Positions 33,527-41,956 of a stretch of 64,000 nucleotides of DNA are shown here, one piece after another. The stretch covers positions 620,001 to 684,000 of the forward strand of contig JABTUK010000001.1 of NCBI GenBank assembly GCA_015075405.1, in the 5' to 3' direction. The notes beneath the pieces were generated by a model. It ran no database searches. It had not been told where the DNA came from and saw nothing but the letters and a program-made list of their open reading frames with translations. This DNA comes from Anaerolineales bacterium. GTDB taxonomy: Bacteria; Chloroflexota; Anaerolineae; 4572-78; J111. A program made the translations under genes and the position numbers. Position 1 is the first letter of the stretch. Each line of letters begins with the position of its first letter.

Positions 33527-34282
33527 GTGCCTCACCGCTTCTTTATTCCCCCCGCCTGGCTCACCCCCCCAACTGTCAGCCTGTCCGGTGAAACAGCTCG
33601 CCAGATTAAAACCGTGCTGCGGCTCCAGCCGGGCGATGAAATTATCGTGCTGGATAACTCTGGCCTGGAGTGGCAGGTTCAACTGACCGAACTGCGCAAA
33701 GGTGAAGTTCACGGCCAGATCATCGGTCAACAGGCGGCCTCGAATGAACCGGCCCTGGCGCTGACCCTGTATCAAGGTCTGCTCAAAGCCGAAAAATTTG
33801 AGTGGGTGCTGCAAAAAGGGACAGAGTTAGGCGTCAGCCGTTTTGTGCCCACCCTCTGCCAACGTTCTGTGGCCGGGCCGGGTGGCGCTCAGAAACAGGC
33901 CCGTTGGGAACGCATCATCCGCGAAGCCGCCGAGCAGAGCCGGCGGGGAAAACTGCCCAGCCTGGAACCGGCCCTCCCCCTGGCGGCGGCCATCCAACAG
34001 GCCAGCCGGCCCACCCAACCGGCCCCGCTACTATTGATGCCCTGGGAAGAAGCGGCTGGTTTAACCCTGAAGATGGCTCTGGCTGAAACTCATCCCCCAG
34101 CAGTGGGGGTTTTCATTGGTCCGGAGGGCGGTTTCACCCTGGCCGAGGCAACCCTGGCCCGCGAAGCCGGGATGCGGCTGGTCACACTCGGCCCGCGTAT
34201 TTTACGGGCCGAAACGGCGGCGGTGGCTGTCTGCGCCGCCATTATGTACGAGGTAGATGAGTGGATATCTACCGCTTTTTAG
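33527..34282 (+). CDS. rsmE: 16S rRNA m3U1498 methyltransferase RsmE
   Basis: SPOUT-class methyltransferase (251 aa, GTG start) that methylates N3 of U1498 in 16S rRNA. N-terminal PUA-like domain (MPHRFFIPP...LRLQPGDEIIVLDNSG) and C-terminal knot domain with QKGTELGVSRFVPTLCQRSV, FIGPEGGFTLAE and LGPRILRAETAAVAV, all characteristic. Length is normal. Confidence 0.95.
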   Translation: MPHRFFIPPAWLTPPTVSLSGETARQIKTVLRLQPGDEIIVLDNSGLEWQVQLTELRKGEVHGQIIGQQAASNEPALALTLYQGLLKAEKFEWVLQKGTELGVSRFVPTLCQRSVAGPGGAQKQARWERIIREAAEQSRRGKLPSLEPALPLAAAIQQASRPTQPAPLLLMPWEEAAGLTLKMALAETHPPAVGVFIGPEGGFTLAEATLAREAGMRLVTLGPRILRAETAAVAVCAAIMYEVDEWISTAF

Positions 34283-34285
34283 GGA

Positions 34286-34314
34286 TTGACATCCCTTCCT
34301 TCGTCCGTTAAAAT
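34286..34314 (+). promoter_or_regulatory. Promoter of the first single-domain response regulator
   Basis: Consensus TTGACA (34286-34291), 17-bp spacer, TAAAAT (34309-34314). Nearly the same promoter, including TTGACATCCC, precedes the paralogous gene at 34825. Confidence 0.8.
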
Positions 34315-34344
34315 AGAGATAGATTTTAACATTGATGGCCCGGT

Positions 34345-34728
34345 ATGAGTAAAGAACCGTTCATCCTTTACATTGACGACGAACGCCCTGCCCTGGATTT
34401 GGTGGCTCAGGCGCTCAAACTGGCAGGGTATACCATCAGCGGCGTTAGCTCAGGCGAGCAAGGGTTGGCTTTGATGCGCCAACGTAAACCCGACCTGCTG
34501 CTGCTCGATTTGATGATGCCTCATGTCAGTGGTTGGGATGTCTACCGAGCCATGAAAAGCGATGAGGTCCTGGCCGATATTCCGGTGATTATCATTACGG
34601 CCAGGGTGCTTACCCAGGGACTTACCCTGATTGAAGGGCTGCCCCCGGTAAATGATTACCTGACCAAGCCGTTCGACGTTAAACGTTTGATCCGCGCTAT
34701 CCAGCAGTGGCTGCCGTCCACCCCTTGA
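34345..34728 (+). CDS. Single-domain response regulator (CheY-like)
   Basis: Stand-alone receiver domain (127 aa): acidic pocket YIDDERP, phospho-acceptor Asp in LLLLDLMMP, switch Thr in IIITAR and Lys in TKPFDV. No output domain. It is a tandem paralog of the next gene. No kinase is adjacent on this strand, so its partner is unknown; the large propeller kinase at 41957 or the kinase at 62134 are possible. Confidence 0.92.
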   Translation: MSKEPFILYIDDERPALDLVAQALKLAGYTISGVSSGEQGLALMRQRKPDLLLLDLMMPHVSGWDVYRAMKSDEVLADIPVIIITARVLTQGLTLIEGLPPVNDYLTKPFDVKRLIRAIQQWLPSTP

Positions 34729-34742
34729 AGGGCACAGACTTT

Positions 34743-34771
34743 TTGACATCCCCCTATCCTCACATTAAAAT
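34743..34771 (+). promoter_or_regulatory. Promoter of the second single-domain response regulator
   Basis: TTGACA (34743-34748), 17-bp spacer, TAAAAT (34766-34771), a duplicated version of the promoter at 34286. Confidence 0.8.
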
Positions 34772-34824
34772 ACTTTTCAACCCTCGCGGCGCTGGCCTCA
34801 AATAAATTAACCAAAGGGAAAGCT

Positions 34825-35211
34825 ATGGCTCAAGAATCTCAAATTCTTTACATCGAAGATGAAAAGGCTACGTTTGATCTGGTCAGCCAGGCGCTCAAAC
34901 CATTGGGCTATAAGGTAGTCAGGGCTACTTCTGGCAAACAGGGCTTGAGCCTCATGCAAAAGCAAAAGCCGGATTTGCTGCTGCTGGATTTGATGATGCC
35001 CGACTTGAACGGCTGGGATGTGTACCGAGCCGTCAAGACAGACAAGAGGCTGGCCGACATGCCCGTGGTGGTAATTAGCGCCCTTATGTCTGAGTCTGAG
35101 CGAACGGTTATTGCTGACTTGCCCAAAGCCGACGCTTATATTGTTAAACCGTTTGATGTGGAGCAGGTTATCCGCATTGTCCAAAAATTGTGTCCAACTC
35201 CCCTCGATTAA
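34825..35211 (+). CDS. Single-domain response regulator (CheY-like), tandem paralog
   Basis: Stand-alone receiver domain (128 aa): YIEDEKA, LLLLDLMMPD with the phospho-acceptor Asp, VVISAL (Ser at the switch position) and VKPFDV. It differs from its neighbour in the switch residue (Ser for Thr) and pocket (Glu-Asp for Asp-Asp). Gene and promoter appear to have been duplicated together. Confidence 0.92.
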   Translation: MAQESQILYIEDEKATFDLVSQALKPLGYKVVRATSGKQGLSLMQKQKPDLLLLDLMMPDLNGWDVYRAVKTDKRLADMPVVVISALMSESERTVIADLPKADAYIVKPFDVEQVIRIVQKLCPTPLD

Positions 35212-35303
35212 TTCGGCCTCCACACCCCCAGCTTAAAATTGGTAACACTTGGGTAACGATTCCCAGACGTTTATCGTTTAAAATGGTAATATGGTTATTT
35301 AAA

Positions 35304-35403
35304 CTCAGTAGATCCAATTTTCCGAGGACGCGAAGCGGGCACGCCCACGTGCCGAACACCGCCGCACGTGGGCGTGCTGGCTCCTCAAATTTGGATCCAC
35401 TGA
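35304..35403. repeat. Nested palindromic element, copy 1 (shell A, core 1)
   Basis: Outer arms CTCAGTAGATCCAATTTT (35304-35321) and AAATTTGGATCCACTGA (35387-35403). Inner palindrome 35324-35386 begins GAGGACGCGAAGCGGGCACG and ends CGTGCTGGCTCCTC. The inner part is about 93% identical in its arms to 4401-4473, which sits in another shell. Confidence 0.9.
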
Positions 35404-35433
35404 AACTTCATGCTGTAGGTGGGTAAAGTTAGT

Positions 35434-35528
35434 CTCAGTAGATCCAATTTTTCACTGTAGCGGGCGCATCCCTATGCGTCAGCGGGCGCATAGGGATGCC
35501 ACCCTACGGGAAATTTGGATCCACTGAG
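35434..35528. repeat. Nested palindromic element, copy 2 (shell A, core 2)
   Basis: Same outer arms as copy 1 (CTCAGTAGATCCAATTT at 35434; AAATTTGGATCCACTGAG ending 35528) but a different inner palindrome: GTAGCGGGCGCATCCCTATG with its mirror CATAGGGATGCCACCCTACG. Confidence 0.9.
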
Positions 35529-35570
35529 TCTGATTACTGCCTGCCGATTACCGTTTACAGGGGATCAAAC

Positions 35571-36209
35571 ATGTCAAAAAGCAGCCGTGAAATCATCCGC
35601 TCCATTTGTGTGCTGACTATTGCTCTGGCCGGTCTGGTTCATTTGATTATCGCCCCAGCTCACTATGCCCACGCTCCGGCTCACGGAATTTTCTTTGCTA
35701 TCGCCGGCCTGATTCAGTGCGCCTGGGCCGTAGCTTTCTGGCGGCGATCCTCGTTGGCGCTTTACCGGGTGGGCCTGGCCGTTTCGGGCGGTCTGGTGGT
35801 TTTGTGGCTCTTGACATTGGCCCTGCCGGCCCCCTTTGGCGGCCACGATGCCGGTTCAATTGATACGCCTGCCCTCGTTTGCAAGGTGAGCGAACTGGTG
35901 GGGTTGATCGCTTTAGTGGCGTTGGTGATGCAGGGGGGGCAGTGGGCTATCAGTGGTAAACTGTCGGCCCCCCGGCTACTGGGGGAAGCGGTGATTGTTT
36001 CTCTGCTGGTGGGAGCAGTCTTTTTTGGCGCGGGCAAAGCCGCCGAACCGTTGTTTCCGCAGTGGCAGCATGGCGTTGAGCATGCTCACGAAGAAACCGA
36101 CTCGCCGGCTGAACACGGTGAGCACGATCACGCCGCAGAGCACGCGCACGATCAGACGAGCGATGGAGAACACGATCACGCCGCAGAACATGGCGAGCAT
36201 GACCACTAA
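35571..36209 (+). CDS. Membrane protein with a His/Asp/Glu-rich C-terminal tail
   Basis: About 212 aa from the ATG at 35571; the frame extends upstream only through a repeat. Four or five membrane segments (about 10-30, 37-55, 62-82, 105-125, 140-162) are followed by a 45-residue tail packed with His, Glu and Asp (HAHEETDSPAEHGEHDHAAE... and DGEHDHAAEHGEHDH), itself a protein-level repeat. Such tails bind Zn, Ni or Cu. I do not recognise the membrane part. The gene stands alone behind two palindromic elements. A metal-storage or metal-efflux accessory role is plausible; nickel would suit the urease genes but there is no linkage. Confidence 0.7.
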   Translation: MSKSSREIIRSICVLTIALAGLVHLIIAPAHYAHAPAHGIFFAIAGLIQCAWAVAFWRRSSLALYRVGLAVSGGLVVLWLLTLALPAPFGGHDAGSIDTPALVCKVSELVGLIALVALVMQGGQWAISGKLSAPRLLGEAVIVSLLVGAVFFGAGKAAEPLFPQWQHGVEHAHEETDSPAEHGEHDHAAEHAHDQTSDGEHDHAAEHGEHDH

Positions 36210-36221
36210 TCCCCGCTAACC

Positions 36222-37445
36222 ATGCTCAAAGCCGGGCAAAATCTCCTGTTGAACGGGCGGCTGTGGCATCTGCGTCAGGCGCAGCCAGGCCAGGGGCGCA
36301 CCTGGAAGCTTGAAGCTATCGGCGTCTCCGCTGCCGCCCTCGGCCTGACCCGCCCCATGAACGCCGTCGAGTATGGGGACGACTTGTTTATCCAGCCGCG
36401 CCAGCGCGATTATTACCACGCTCACATGCAGCGCGATTGGCTGGATACCGAGCGTGGCCCCGCTCTCAACTGCCAGCCGGCTACCTGGCTTGACCTGCTG
36501 GCCGTCCACACCCGCACCCCCGCTCAAGGCGACTCCAAAAACGAGTTCAGTTGGTCCTACTCACGGGCCGCCAAATACCGGCAGTGTCCCCGCGCTTACT
36601 ATTATCATTACTACGCGGCCTGGGAGGGCTGGCAAGCTGAAGCCCCGGCCCCAGTCCGGCGAGCCTATTTGCTCAAAAATTTGACCGACCTCTCGCTCTG
36701 GGGCGGCACACTGGTCCACGACTCGATCAAATTTGCCCTGGCCCGGCTCAAGGCCGGCCGGCCCATTGCGGAAACGGAGGTGGTCAAGCGGATGCGCAGC
36801 CGCGCTCAGGCCGATGTTGAGGATTCCCGCAGCGGGCGTTTCCGCCAAAAGCCCAATCAATTGACCGGCTTTCAGGAGCATTATTACCAAACTGGATTAC
36901 CTGCTTCGGCCTGGCAGGCTGCTCAGGCTCAAGCTGAGCTTCATCTGCATACCTTTTTTACCTCAAATCTTTATGCCGGTCTACAGCGTGGATCGGCTCC
37001 CGCCTTACTCAAGGTCGAGGAGTTGCAATCGTTCACTTTAGCCGGAACTAAAATCTGGGTGCAGATGGACCTGGCTCAGCCGGCCGGCGATAGAATTTTT
37101 GTGTATGATTGGAAAACCGGGCCAATCGAACCGGCGGACCTGCGCCAGCAGTTGGGGGTTTACGGCTTGTATTTGCGCCAGAGTTGGTGGTCGGAGAAGG
37201 CGGTTCAGCCCGCGCTCCAGGCAGTGGTTTATGCTCTGGCCGAGGACAAAGTGCTGACTTTTGATCTGGATGAAGCGCTGCTGCAAGAAACCCAGGCCCA
37301 GGTGGAGGCCAGCGTGGCTCAACTGCGAGGATTACTGCTCGACCCTGAAACCAACCTGGCCGAACTGCGGCGTTTCCCTATGATTAGCGACCTGAGTGTG
37401 TGCCGCCGCTGCCAATTTCGAGAGTTGTGCGGCCGGGACAAGTAG
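36222..37445 (+). CDS. PD-(D/E)XK nuclease with four-cysteine iron-sulfur motif
   Basis: A 407-aa RecB/Cas4-like nuclease (PDDEXK_1). The active site is formed by Glu in KVEELQ and VYDWKTG (Asp and Lys); GGTLVHDSIKFAL gives the upstream conserved His. An iron-sulfur cluster site is indicated by one Cys in RQCPRAYYYHYYA and three in CRRCQFRELC at the end (C-x2-C-x5-C), as in AddB and Cas4. The N-terminal 100 residues are unlike those families. No helicase, cas gene or repeat-spacer array is nearby, so this is probably a repair nuclease. Confidence 0.82.
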   Translation: MLKAGQNLLLNGRLWHLRQAQPGQGRTWKLEAIGVSAAALGLTRPMNAVEYGDDLFIQPRQRDYYHAHMQRDWLDTERGPALNCQPATWLDLLAVHTRTPAQGDSKNEFSWSYSRAAKYRQCPRAYYYHYYAAWEGWQAEAPAPVRRAYLLKNLTDLSLWGGTLVHDSIKFALARLKAGRPIAETEVVKRMRSRAQADVEDSRSGRFRQKPNQLTGFQEHYYQTGLPASAWQAAQAQAELHLHTFFTSNLYAGLQRGSAPALLKVEELQSFTLAGTKIWVQMDLAQPAGDRIFVYDWKTGPIEPADLRQQLGVYGLYLRQSWWSEKAVQPALQAVVYALAEDKVLTFDLDEALLQETQAQVEASVAQLRGLLLDPETNLAELRRFPMISDLSVCRRCQFRELCGRDK

Positions 37446-37471
37446 CAGGGTAGCAAAGTCGCAGATTGTTC

Positions 37472-37522
37472 GTAGTGACGACTTCAGTCGTCCGGGTTGT
37501 CAGCGACTGAAGTCGCTACTAC
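37472..37522. repeat. Palindrome of the GTAGTAGCGACTTCAGTCG type
   Basis: GTAGTGACGACTTCAGTCG (37472-37490) pairs with CGACTGAAGTCGCTACTAC (37504-37522). Preceded by a short GTAGCAGGGTAGCAA tract from 37440. Confidence 0.85.
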
Positions 37523-37581
37523 AAACAAGTTGTTTTCACAGGAGTGTTCATGAACCAGAGCACGCCACCGATGATGAAAAT

Positions 37582-37630
37582 GGAGTCCAAAGCTTGCTTT
37601 GCTTTTTGGACAAACCAAGGTTTGCACTCC
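37582..37630. repeat. GGAGTCCAAA palindrome, second copy
   Basis: Imperfect palindrome starting GGAGTCCAAAGCTTGC and ending GGTTTGCACTCC. In reverse orientation it aligns end to end with 2490-2536, apart from a 2-nt length difference and a few substitutions. Confidence 0.85.
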
Positions 37631-37701
37631 AGTCTATTTTCGAAGGAGAAGGCTTGCGACCCTGATGGTGAGAAGAAAATTCTGGATATCTAGAGTATAC
37701 C

Positions 37702-38391
37702 TCACGCCTCCCGCTCTTCCTCGCGCCGTTTCTCTTTGATCAGAATCGCGGCAACCACGCGATTGGCGATAACCGTAATTATCGAAAAAGCGCCCAGGAA
37801 ATAGATGATCGGGAAAAAGGAAGCCACCCCTGAAATCAACAAAACCAGGATCAACAGAAAAAAACCGACCAGCGGATACCGGCCCAGAACAACCCCGGCG
37901 TTGCGTAAGGCTAACTTGAAGCCTGGCCGTTCCAGCCGGGGATAAAAAGCCAGGGCCAACAACTGGAGGATCAGCCAAAGTAAGCCCAGCGCCAGTACAA
38001 CCATTTGAGCGAAGCCGGCCCACTCAGCTTCTACCTGGGCATAAAAAAACCAGTTGACCCAGGCAATGACGCCCACGGCCAGGTTAATCAACCCCCACAC
38101 ATAGGCCTGCCGCCACGTCTGCTGAATATGTTTCCAAAACGTGCCCAGCCCAATCCCTTTGGCTTCACCTATATCATACACGGTAAAGATGAGGCCAAAG
38201 AGTACAAACGAGCAGGGTAATAACAGAATTGCTCCCAAAAGAATGAACGGCAAAAATGCCAGGGCCGTGCCCTGAACTATCAACCATAGGCCGGGAATGG
38301 TGATTGCTACCCAAATAATATTAAAAATCATCAGGTAGAGCATTTCATCCCAAATATCCGCCGCCGCATTTTTGAGGATAGCCCAAATCAT
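37702..38391 (-). CDS. Multi-pass membrane protein, DUF624 (YesL)-like
   Basis: A 229-aa integral membrane protein with about six hydrophobic segments, among them LIFNIIWVAITIPGLWLIV-like and VGFFLLILVLLISGVASFF. The opening (ILKNAAADIWDEMLYLMIFNIIW) and the loop TFWKHIQQTWRQAYVWGLIN resemble the DUF624/YesL family. A highly charged C-terminus ends in EKRREEEREA. Function unknown; family members are often found with sugar transporters. Confidence 0.65.
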   Translation of the reverse strand: MIWAILKNAAADIWDEMLYLMIFNIIWVAITIPGLWLIVQGTALAFLPFILLGAILLLPCSFVLFGLIFTVYDIGEAKGIGLGTFWKHIQQTWRQAYVWGLINLAVGVIAWVNWFFYAQVEAEWAGFAQMVVLALGLLWLILQLLALAFYPRLERPGFKLALRNAGVVLGRYPLVGFFLLILVLLISGVASFFPIIYFLGAFSIITVIANRVVAAILIKEKRREEEREA

Positions 38392-38435
38392 CTTTTCAAA
38401 CCTCTCCTCGATTGTAACATGGTCCGGGTTTTCTC

Positions 38436-38472
38436 AAAAAAAGCGAGCGACTCTTGCAAGTCGCTCGCTTTT
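38436..38472. terminator. Intrinsic terminator behind the S8 peptidase gene
   Basis: AAGCGAGCGACT (38441-38452) and AGTCGCTCGCTT (38459-38470), with A7 before the stem, which reads as a T-tract on the minus strand. Confidence 0.85.
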
Positions 38473-38539
38473 AAACCGATTTAAATTTGGGTAGTCCCCC
38501 TCTTGAGTGTTGTCGTCTATCTGAGGTAAAATTTGCCCC

Positions 38540-38602
38540 GAATTTCACGAATTAACACCAATTTTTCTCTTTATTTGTGAAAATTCGTGTCATTCGTGGC
38601 TA
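38540..38602. repeat. Inverted repeat of CACGAATT words
   Basis: GAATTTCACGAATTAACAC on the left; GTGAAAATTCGTGTCATTCG on the right. Same architecture as the other short-word inverted repeats, with its own word. Confidence 0.7.
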
Positions 38603-38635
38603 AAAATATTTGACAACACTTTACGGGGTGACTAT

Positions 38636-40231
38636 CTACTTGAAGAAAATCGGGAAGTAAATCGTCTGAACTTCGGGTACGTATTGAAGTTTCACTTGAG
38701 TCGTGATTGGGCCAACGGTTCCACCGGAGCTGGTGGTTCCCGTTAAAACCAGATTAGCCGTGTAGAGACCGTAGCTGCCCGATGGTTTGGTTGCATTAAG
38801 CGTGATAAATTGATCGGTCGAGGTCGAGGAGACCGAACCGGACGCGGGCGGGCTTAAAGTGAGCCATGAGGCGGTGGGTGAAATGCTGGCGCTCCAGGTA
38901 ATTGTCTCCGAGTTTTGGGTAATAACACGCACCCGGCTGGACGTAACACCGGGATCATTGTCAATAAACAAGAGCGGTTGGGCCGGCGAAACCTGCAAAG
39001 CAATCCGTTCCAGGGCGCGCCGAGCGTTGATGCGGCCATAGCCGTAGTATTGATCCCACCCGGCTGACCCCAAATCGTCGGCGGTTTGTTCGATGAGCGT
39101 TTGAACTTCACTGGCGGTCATGCCTGGCGCATAAGACCGGACCAGAGCTGCTAACCCGGCCACATGCGGCGAGGCCATTGAAGTCCCGCTAAACGTGGTG
39201 TATCCGCCCCCGTAATAAGTGCTGTAAATCCCGCTGCCTGGAGCCGCCACATCTAGGGCCGCCCCATAGTTTGAATAGTAGGCCCGCGAGTCGCCCGAGT
39301 CGGTTGCGCCTACCGCCACAACCCCATTGAGGCCGCCCGGGCACAACACCGGGGTTGAGCCGCTATTCCCGGCGGCCGCCACCAACAATACCCCTTTGCC
39401 CCGAGCATAGTTGATTTCATCTTCAACAGACGACCAATCGAGGCTACAGCTTGCCCCCAAGCTCATATTGATAACTTTAGCCCCGTTATCGGCGGCATAC
39501 CTGATAGCCAGGGCTAAATTATAAATGTTGCCATTACCGGCAGAATCGAGAACTTTAAGGGGCATCACTTTAGCGCCCCAACTCACCCCGGCAATGCCGA
39601 TGCCGTTATTACCACTGGCCGCAGCGATGCCGGCCACGTGGGTACCGTGACCATTATCATCATCGGCGAGGTTATCGTTGTTAACAAAATCCTTGCCGGC
39701 TACTATTTTCTCCTGTAGATCGGGGTGATCTAGATCAACGCCGGTATCAATCACGGCGATGGTTACGCCGCTACCGCCGGTGTGAATATCCCAGGCTTCG
39801 GGGGCGTCAATATCGTGATCTTGGGCATTATTGAGGCCCCATTGACTGCCGTAAGAGGGATCATTGGGATTGCCCAGGGCGTAAATTTTGTAGTTGTAAG
39901 TGGCGTAAACTACATCGCCCCGCGCCAGCAGTTCATCAATGGCTTGGGTTTCCTGGCCCGGTTTAACCTCGATCCGTATAAGGCCGGTTTCCGGCGAAAT
40001 TTCCAGTGGGCGTAGCCCCTCGGCCCGTAAAGAATTTTGCGCCCCCAACCGGCCCACATTGGGTTGAAACTTGACAATGATTTCGCCCGGCACAACCTCG
40101 GGCGTGACAGCTGGCGGCGGACTCTGAACTACCGGCCCTTGCGCCGACCCCGACACAGCCTCCCAAGCCACAACCAAGACCGTAAGCGCGCTAATCAGGA
40201 TGATTTTAGGTGAGAAGAATTTGGTACTCAT
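38636..40231 (-). CDS. Secreted subtilisin-like serine peptidase (S8)
   Basis: A 531-aa extracellular protease with an N-terminal signal peptide (about 1-30), an inhibitor-like propeptide (VPGEIIVKFQPNVG..., about 47-115) and a subtilase domain with the triad Asp162 (VIDTGVD), His195 (GHGTHVAG) and Ser351 (GTSMASPH). Residues about 420-520 form an immunoglobulin/BACON-like beta-sandwich. The C-terminus is IYFPIFFK, a short hydrophobic/proline tail similar to tails that end many secreted Chloroflexota proteins, possibly a sorting signal. Confidence 0.92.
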   Translation of the reverse strand: MSTKFFSPKIILISALTVLVVAWEAVSGSAQGPVVQSPPPAVTPEVVPGEIIVKFQPNVGRLGAQNSLRAEGLRPLEISPETGLIRIEVKPGQETQAIDELLARGDVVYATYNYKIYALGNPNDPSYGSQWGLNNAQDHDIDAPEAWDIHTGGSGVTIAVIDTGVDLDHPDLQEKIVAGKDFVNNDNLADDDNGHGTHVAGIAAASGNNGIGIAGVSWGAKVMPLKVLDSAGNGNIYNLALAIRYAADNGAKVINMSLGASCSLDWSSVEDEINYARGKGVLLVAAAGNSGSTPVLCPGGLNGVVAVGATDSGDSRAYYSNYGAALDVAAPGSGIYSTYYGGGYTTFSGTSMASPHVAGLAALVRSYAPGMTASEVQTLIEQTADDLGSAGWDQYYGYGRINARRALERIALQVSPAQPLLFIDNDPGVTSSRVRVITQNSETITWSASISPTASWLTLSPPASGSVSSTSTDQFITLNATKPSGSYGLYTANLVLTGTTSSGGTVGPITTQVKLQYVPEVQTIYFPIFFK

Positions 40232-40482
40232 AGCTACACAAAAAAGGTATGCTTACTTAAAGCATAACACACGGAAGTTTGAAACCTGTTTGAGTCTTCC
40301 TTTTGATTCTATCATGCCCAACCTGACAATGCAACGGGACTCAAAGGCCATTTGGGAGATTGGAAATTGGAGATTATTGGCCCAAATTTCTACTATTTAC
40401 GTCTGGAATCAGGGATGAAAGATGCGCGCCTGTAAGCGGACAGGCGAGAATTTTAAGCTTGATGAATTGAGCGAAGAAATGA

Positions 40483-41802
40483 TCAGGGATTTTTTGAAAA
40501 CGGGGCGGGTTTCATCGGGGTGACGGGTAGTGGTTCGCCGGCTAAGAGGGCGCGATAAACAGCTTCGATTTGCTCCCCGGCCCGCTGCCACGAATAATGA
40601 CGGATGACTCGCTGGCGCAGATACGCGCCCAGGCGTTCGCGTTCGGCGGCGGATAAATCGAGCGCCCGGTTGAGCGCTGAGGCCAGGGCTTCGCTGCTGG
40701 TATCGGCGGCGTAGATACCGCCATCGCCCAAAAACTCGCGGCTGACCGGCAGGTTGAAGGTAACGGTCGGCAAGGCCATAGCCATATAATTTAGAATTTT
40801 GCCGCTGCCTTCGGTGGCCGACAGTTTGGGCGCAGTGGCAATATCCCCCAGCGCCAGGTAGCGGGGGGCATCGTGGTAGAAAATTTTATTGGTAAAGGTG
40901 ACTTGCCCGGCCAGCCCTAATTCGTGAGCTTTGGCCTGGTAGCGGACCACCCCCGGATAACCCATCAGCAATAAATGATAATCGTCGCGGGTCTGGCGCA
41001 GGAGGGTCAGGGCTTCCAGGAGTTTATCAATGCCCTGATAAGGCGTTAAGACACCCAGGTAAACAATCACCTTTTTATCAAGCGGTATGCCCAATTGCGC
41101 TTTGAGCCGTTGTTTCTCTGCGGTTGAAAAGAGGGTGGGGCAAAAGGTATCGGCATTGACGCAGTCGGGGGTGGGGGTAATCTTGGCTTCCGGCAGGCCA
41201 AAATGATTGGTCAACAACGTGGCGGCGTGGCCGGTGCTGGTCAAAACGACATCGGCGGCGTGGTCAATGCGCCGCTCCAGCCACAACAAAAATTTATGAA
41301 AGGGACTGTTGGCTGTCAGAAAGTTGTGATCTATCATCTCGGCGGTCAGGCTGCCTTGAAAGTCGAACACCAGCGGCGCGCCGGTCAACTGGCTCAACAC
41401 CCAGCCAATCAGCCCGCCTTCGTGCAGGTGAGCGTGGATAATATCGGGCTTGTGCCGCAAAACGCGCAGCACCGACATGACCGCCAGCAGCCCGTCGAGA
41501 TAAATTTTGTGACGCGAGGAACCGACGATGACCCGGTAATTAAAAGGCACACCCCAACAGCGCCGCACCGAGATACCTTCGATGTCGCGGCCATTGGGGT
41601 AGGCCAAAATGGTCACGCGATGGCCCAGGCTCTGCAGGATGAGCGTTTCTTCCAGAATCCGCACATGCGCGCCATAATCGGCAAAGAACATGGTCGGAGC
41701 GAGCATGAGGATATTCAAACTTTTGGGCCGGGGAGTCTGTTCGCGCAAAATATCACGAGCCTCTTCTGCCCCGATTTTACCCCAGGCCCAAAGGAAAGGC
41801 AA
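40483..41802 (-). CDS. GT4-family glycosyltransferase
   Basis: A 439-aa retaining glycosyltransferase of GT-B fold. N-terminal acceptor domain starts near residue 29 (LNILMLAPTMFFADYGAHVRI); the donor-binding half has VIVYLGVLTPYQGIDKLLEAL and the E-x7-E-like site SATEGSGKILNYMAMALP. The start is uncertain: no good ATG exists upstream of the domain, and a TTG at 41802 gives the longest form. Substrates are unknown and no polysaccharide locus is adjacent. Confidence 0.85.
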   Translation of the reverse strand: MPFLWAWGKIGAEEARDILREQTPRPKSLNILMLAPTMFFADYGAHVRILEETLILQSLGHRVTILAYPNGRDIEGISVRRCWGVPFNYRVIVGSSRHKIYLDGLLAVMSVLRVLRHKPDIIHAHLHEGGLIGWVLSQLTGAPLVFDFQGSLTAEMIDHNFLTANSPFHKFLLWLERRIDHAADVVLTSTGHAATLLTNHFGLPEAKITPTPDCVNADTFCPTLFSTAEKQRLKAQLGIPLDKKVIVYLGVLTPYQGIDKLLEALTLLRQTRDDYHLLLMGYPGVVRYQAKAHELGLAGQVTFTNKIFYHDAPRYLALGDIATAPKLSATEGSGKILNYMAMALPTVTFNLPVSREFLGDGGIYAADTSSEALASALNRALDLSAAERERLGAYLRQRVIRHYSWQRAGEQIEAVYRALLAGEPLPVTPMKPAPFSKNP

Positions 41803-41857
41803 GAAACTTGGACGTGAAAAAAATGGCTCTTTCGGAATTCCGGGGGCAACAGCGGTG

Positions 41858-41907
41858 TGATGCGTGATACGTGATTAAGGTGATTACGCATCACGCATCA
41901 CGTATCA
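41858..41907. repeat. Inverted repeat of TGATGCGTGATACG words
   Basis: TGATGCGTGATACGTGAT (from 41858) is mirrored by ACGCATCACGCATCACGTAT (to 41905). Same words as 30536-30602. Confidence 0.85.
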
Positions 41908-41956
41908 GGTCCAAACTCCACGAAAGCCTGAAGAACTTAAAGTGTGCCGGGTTCAA

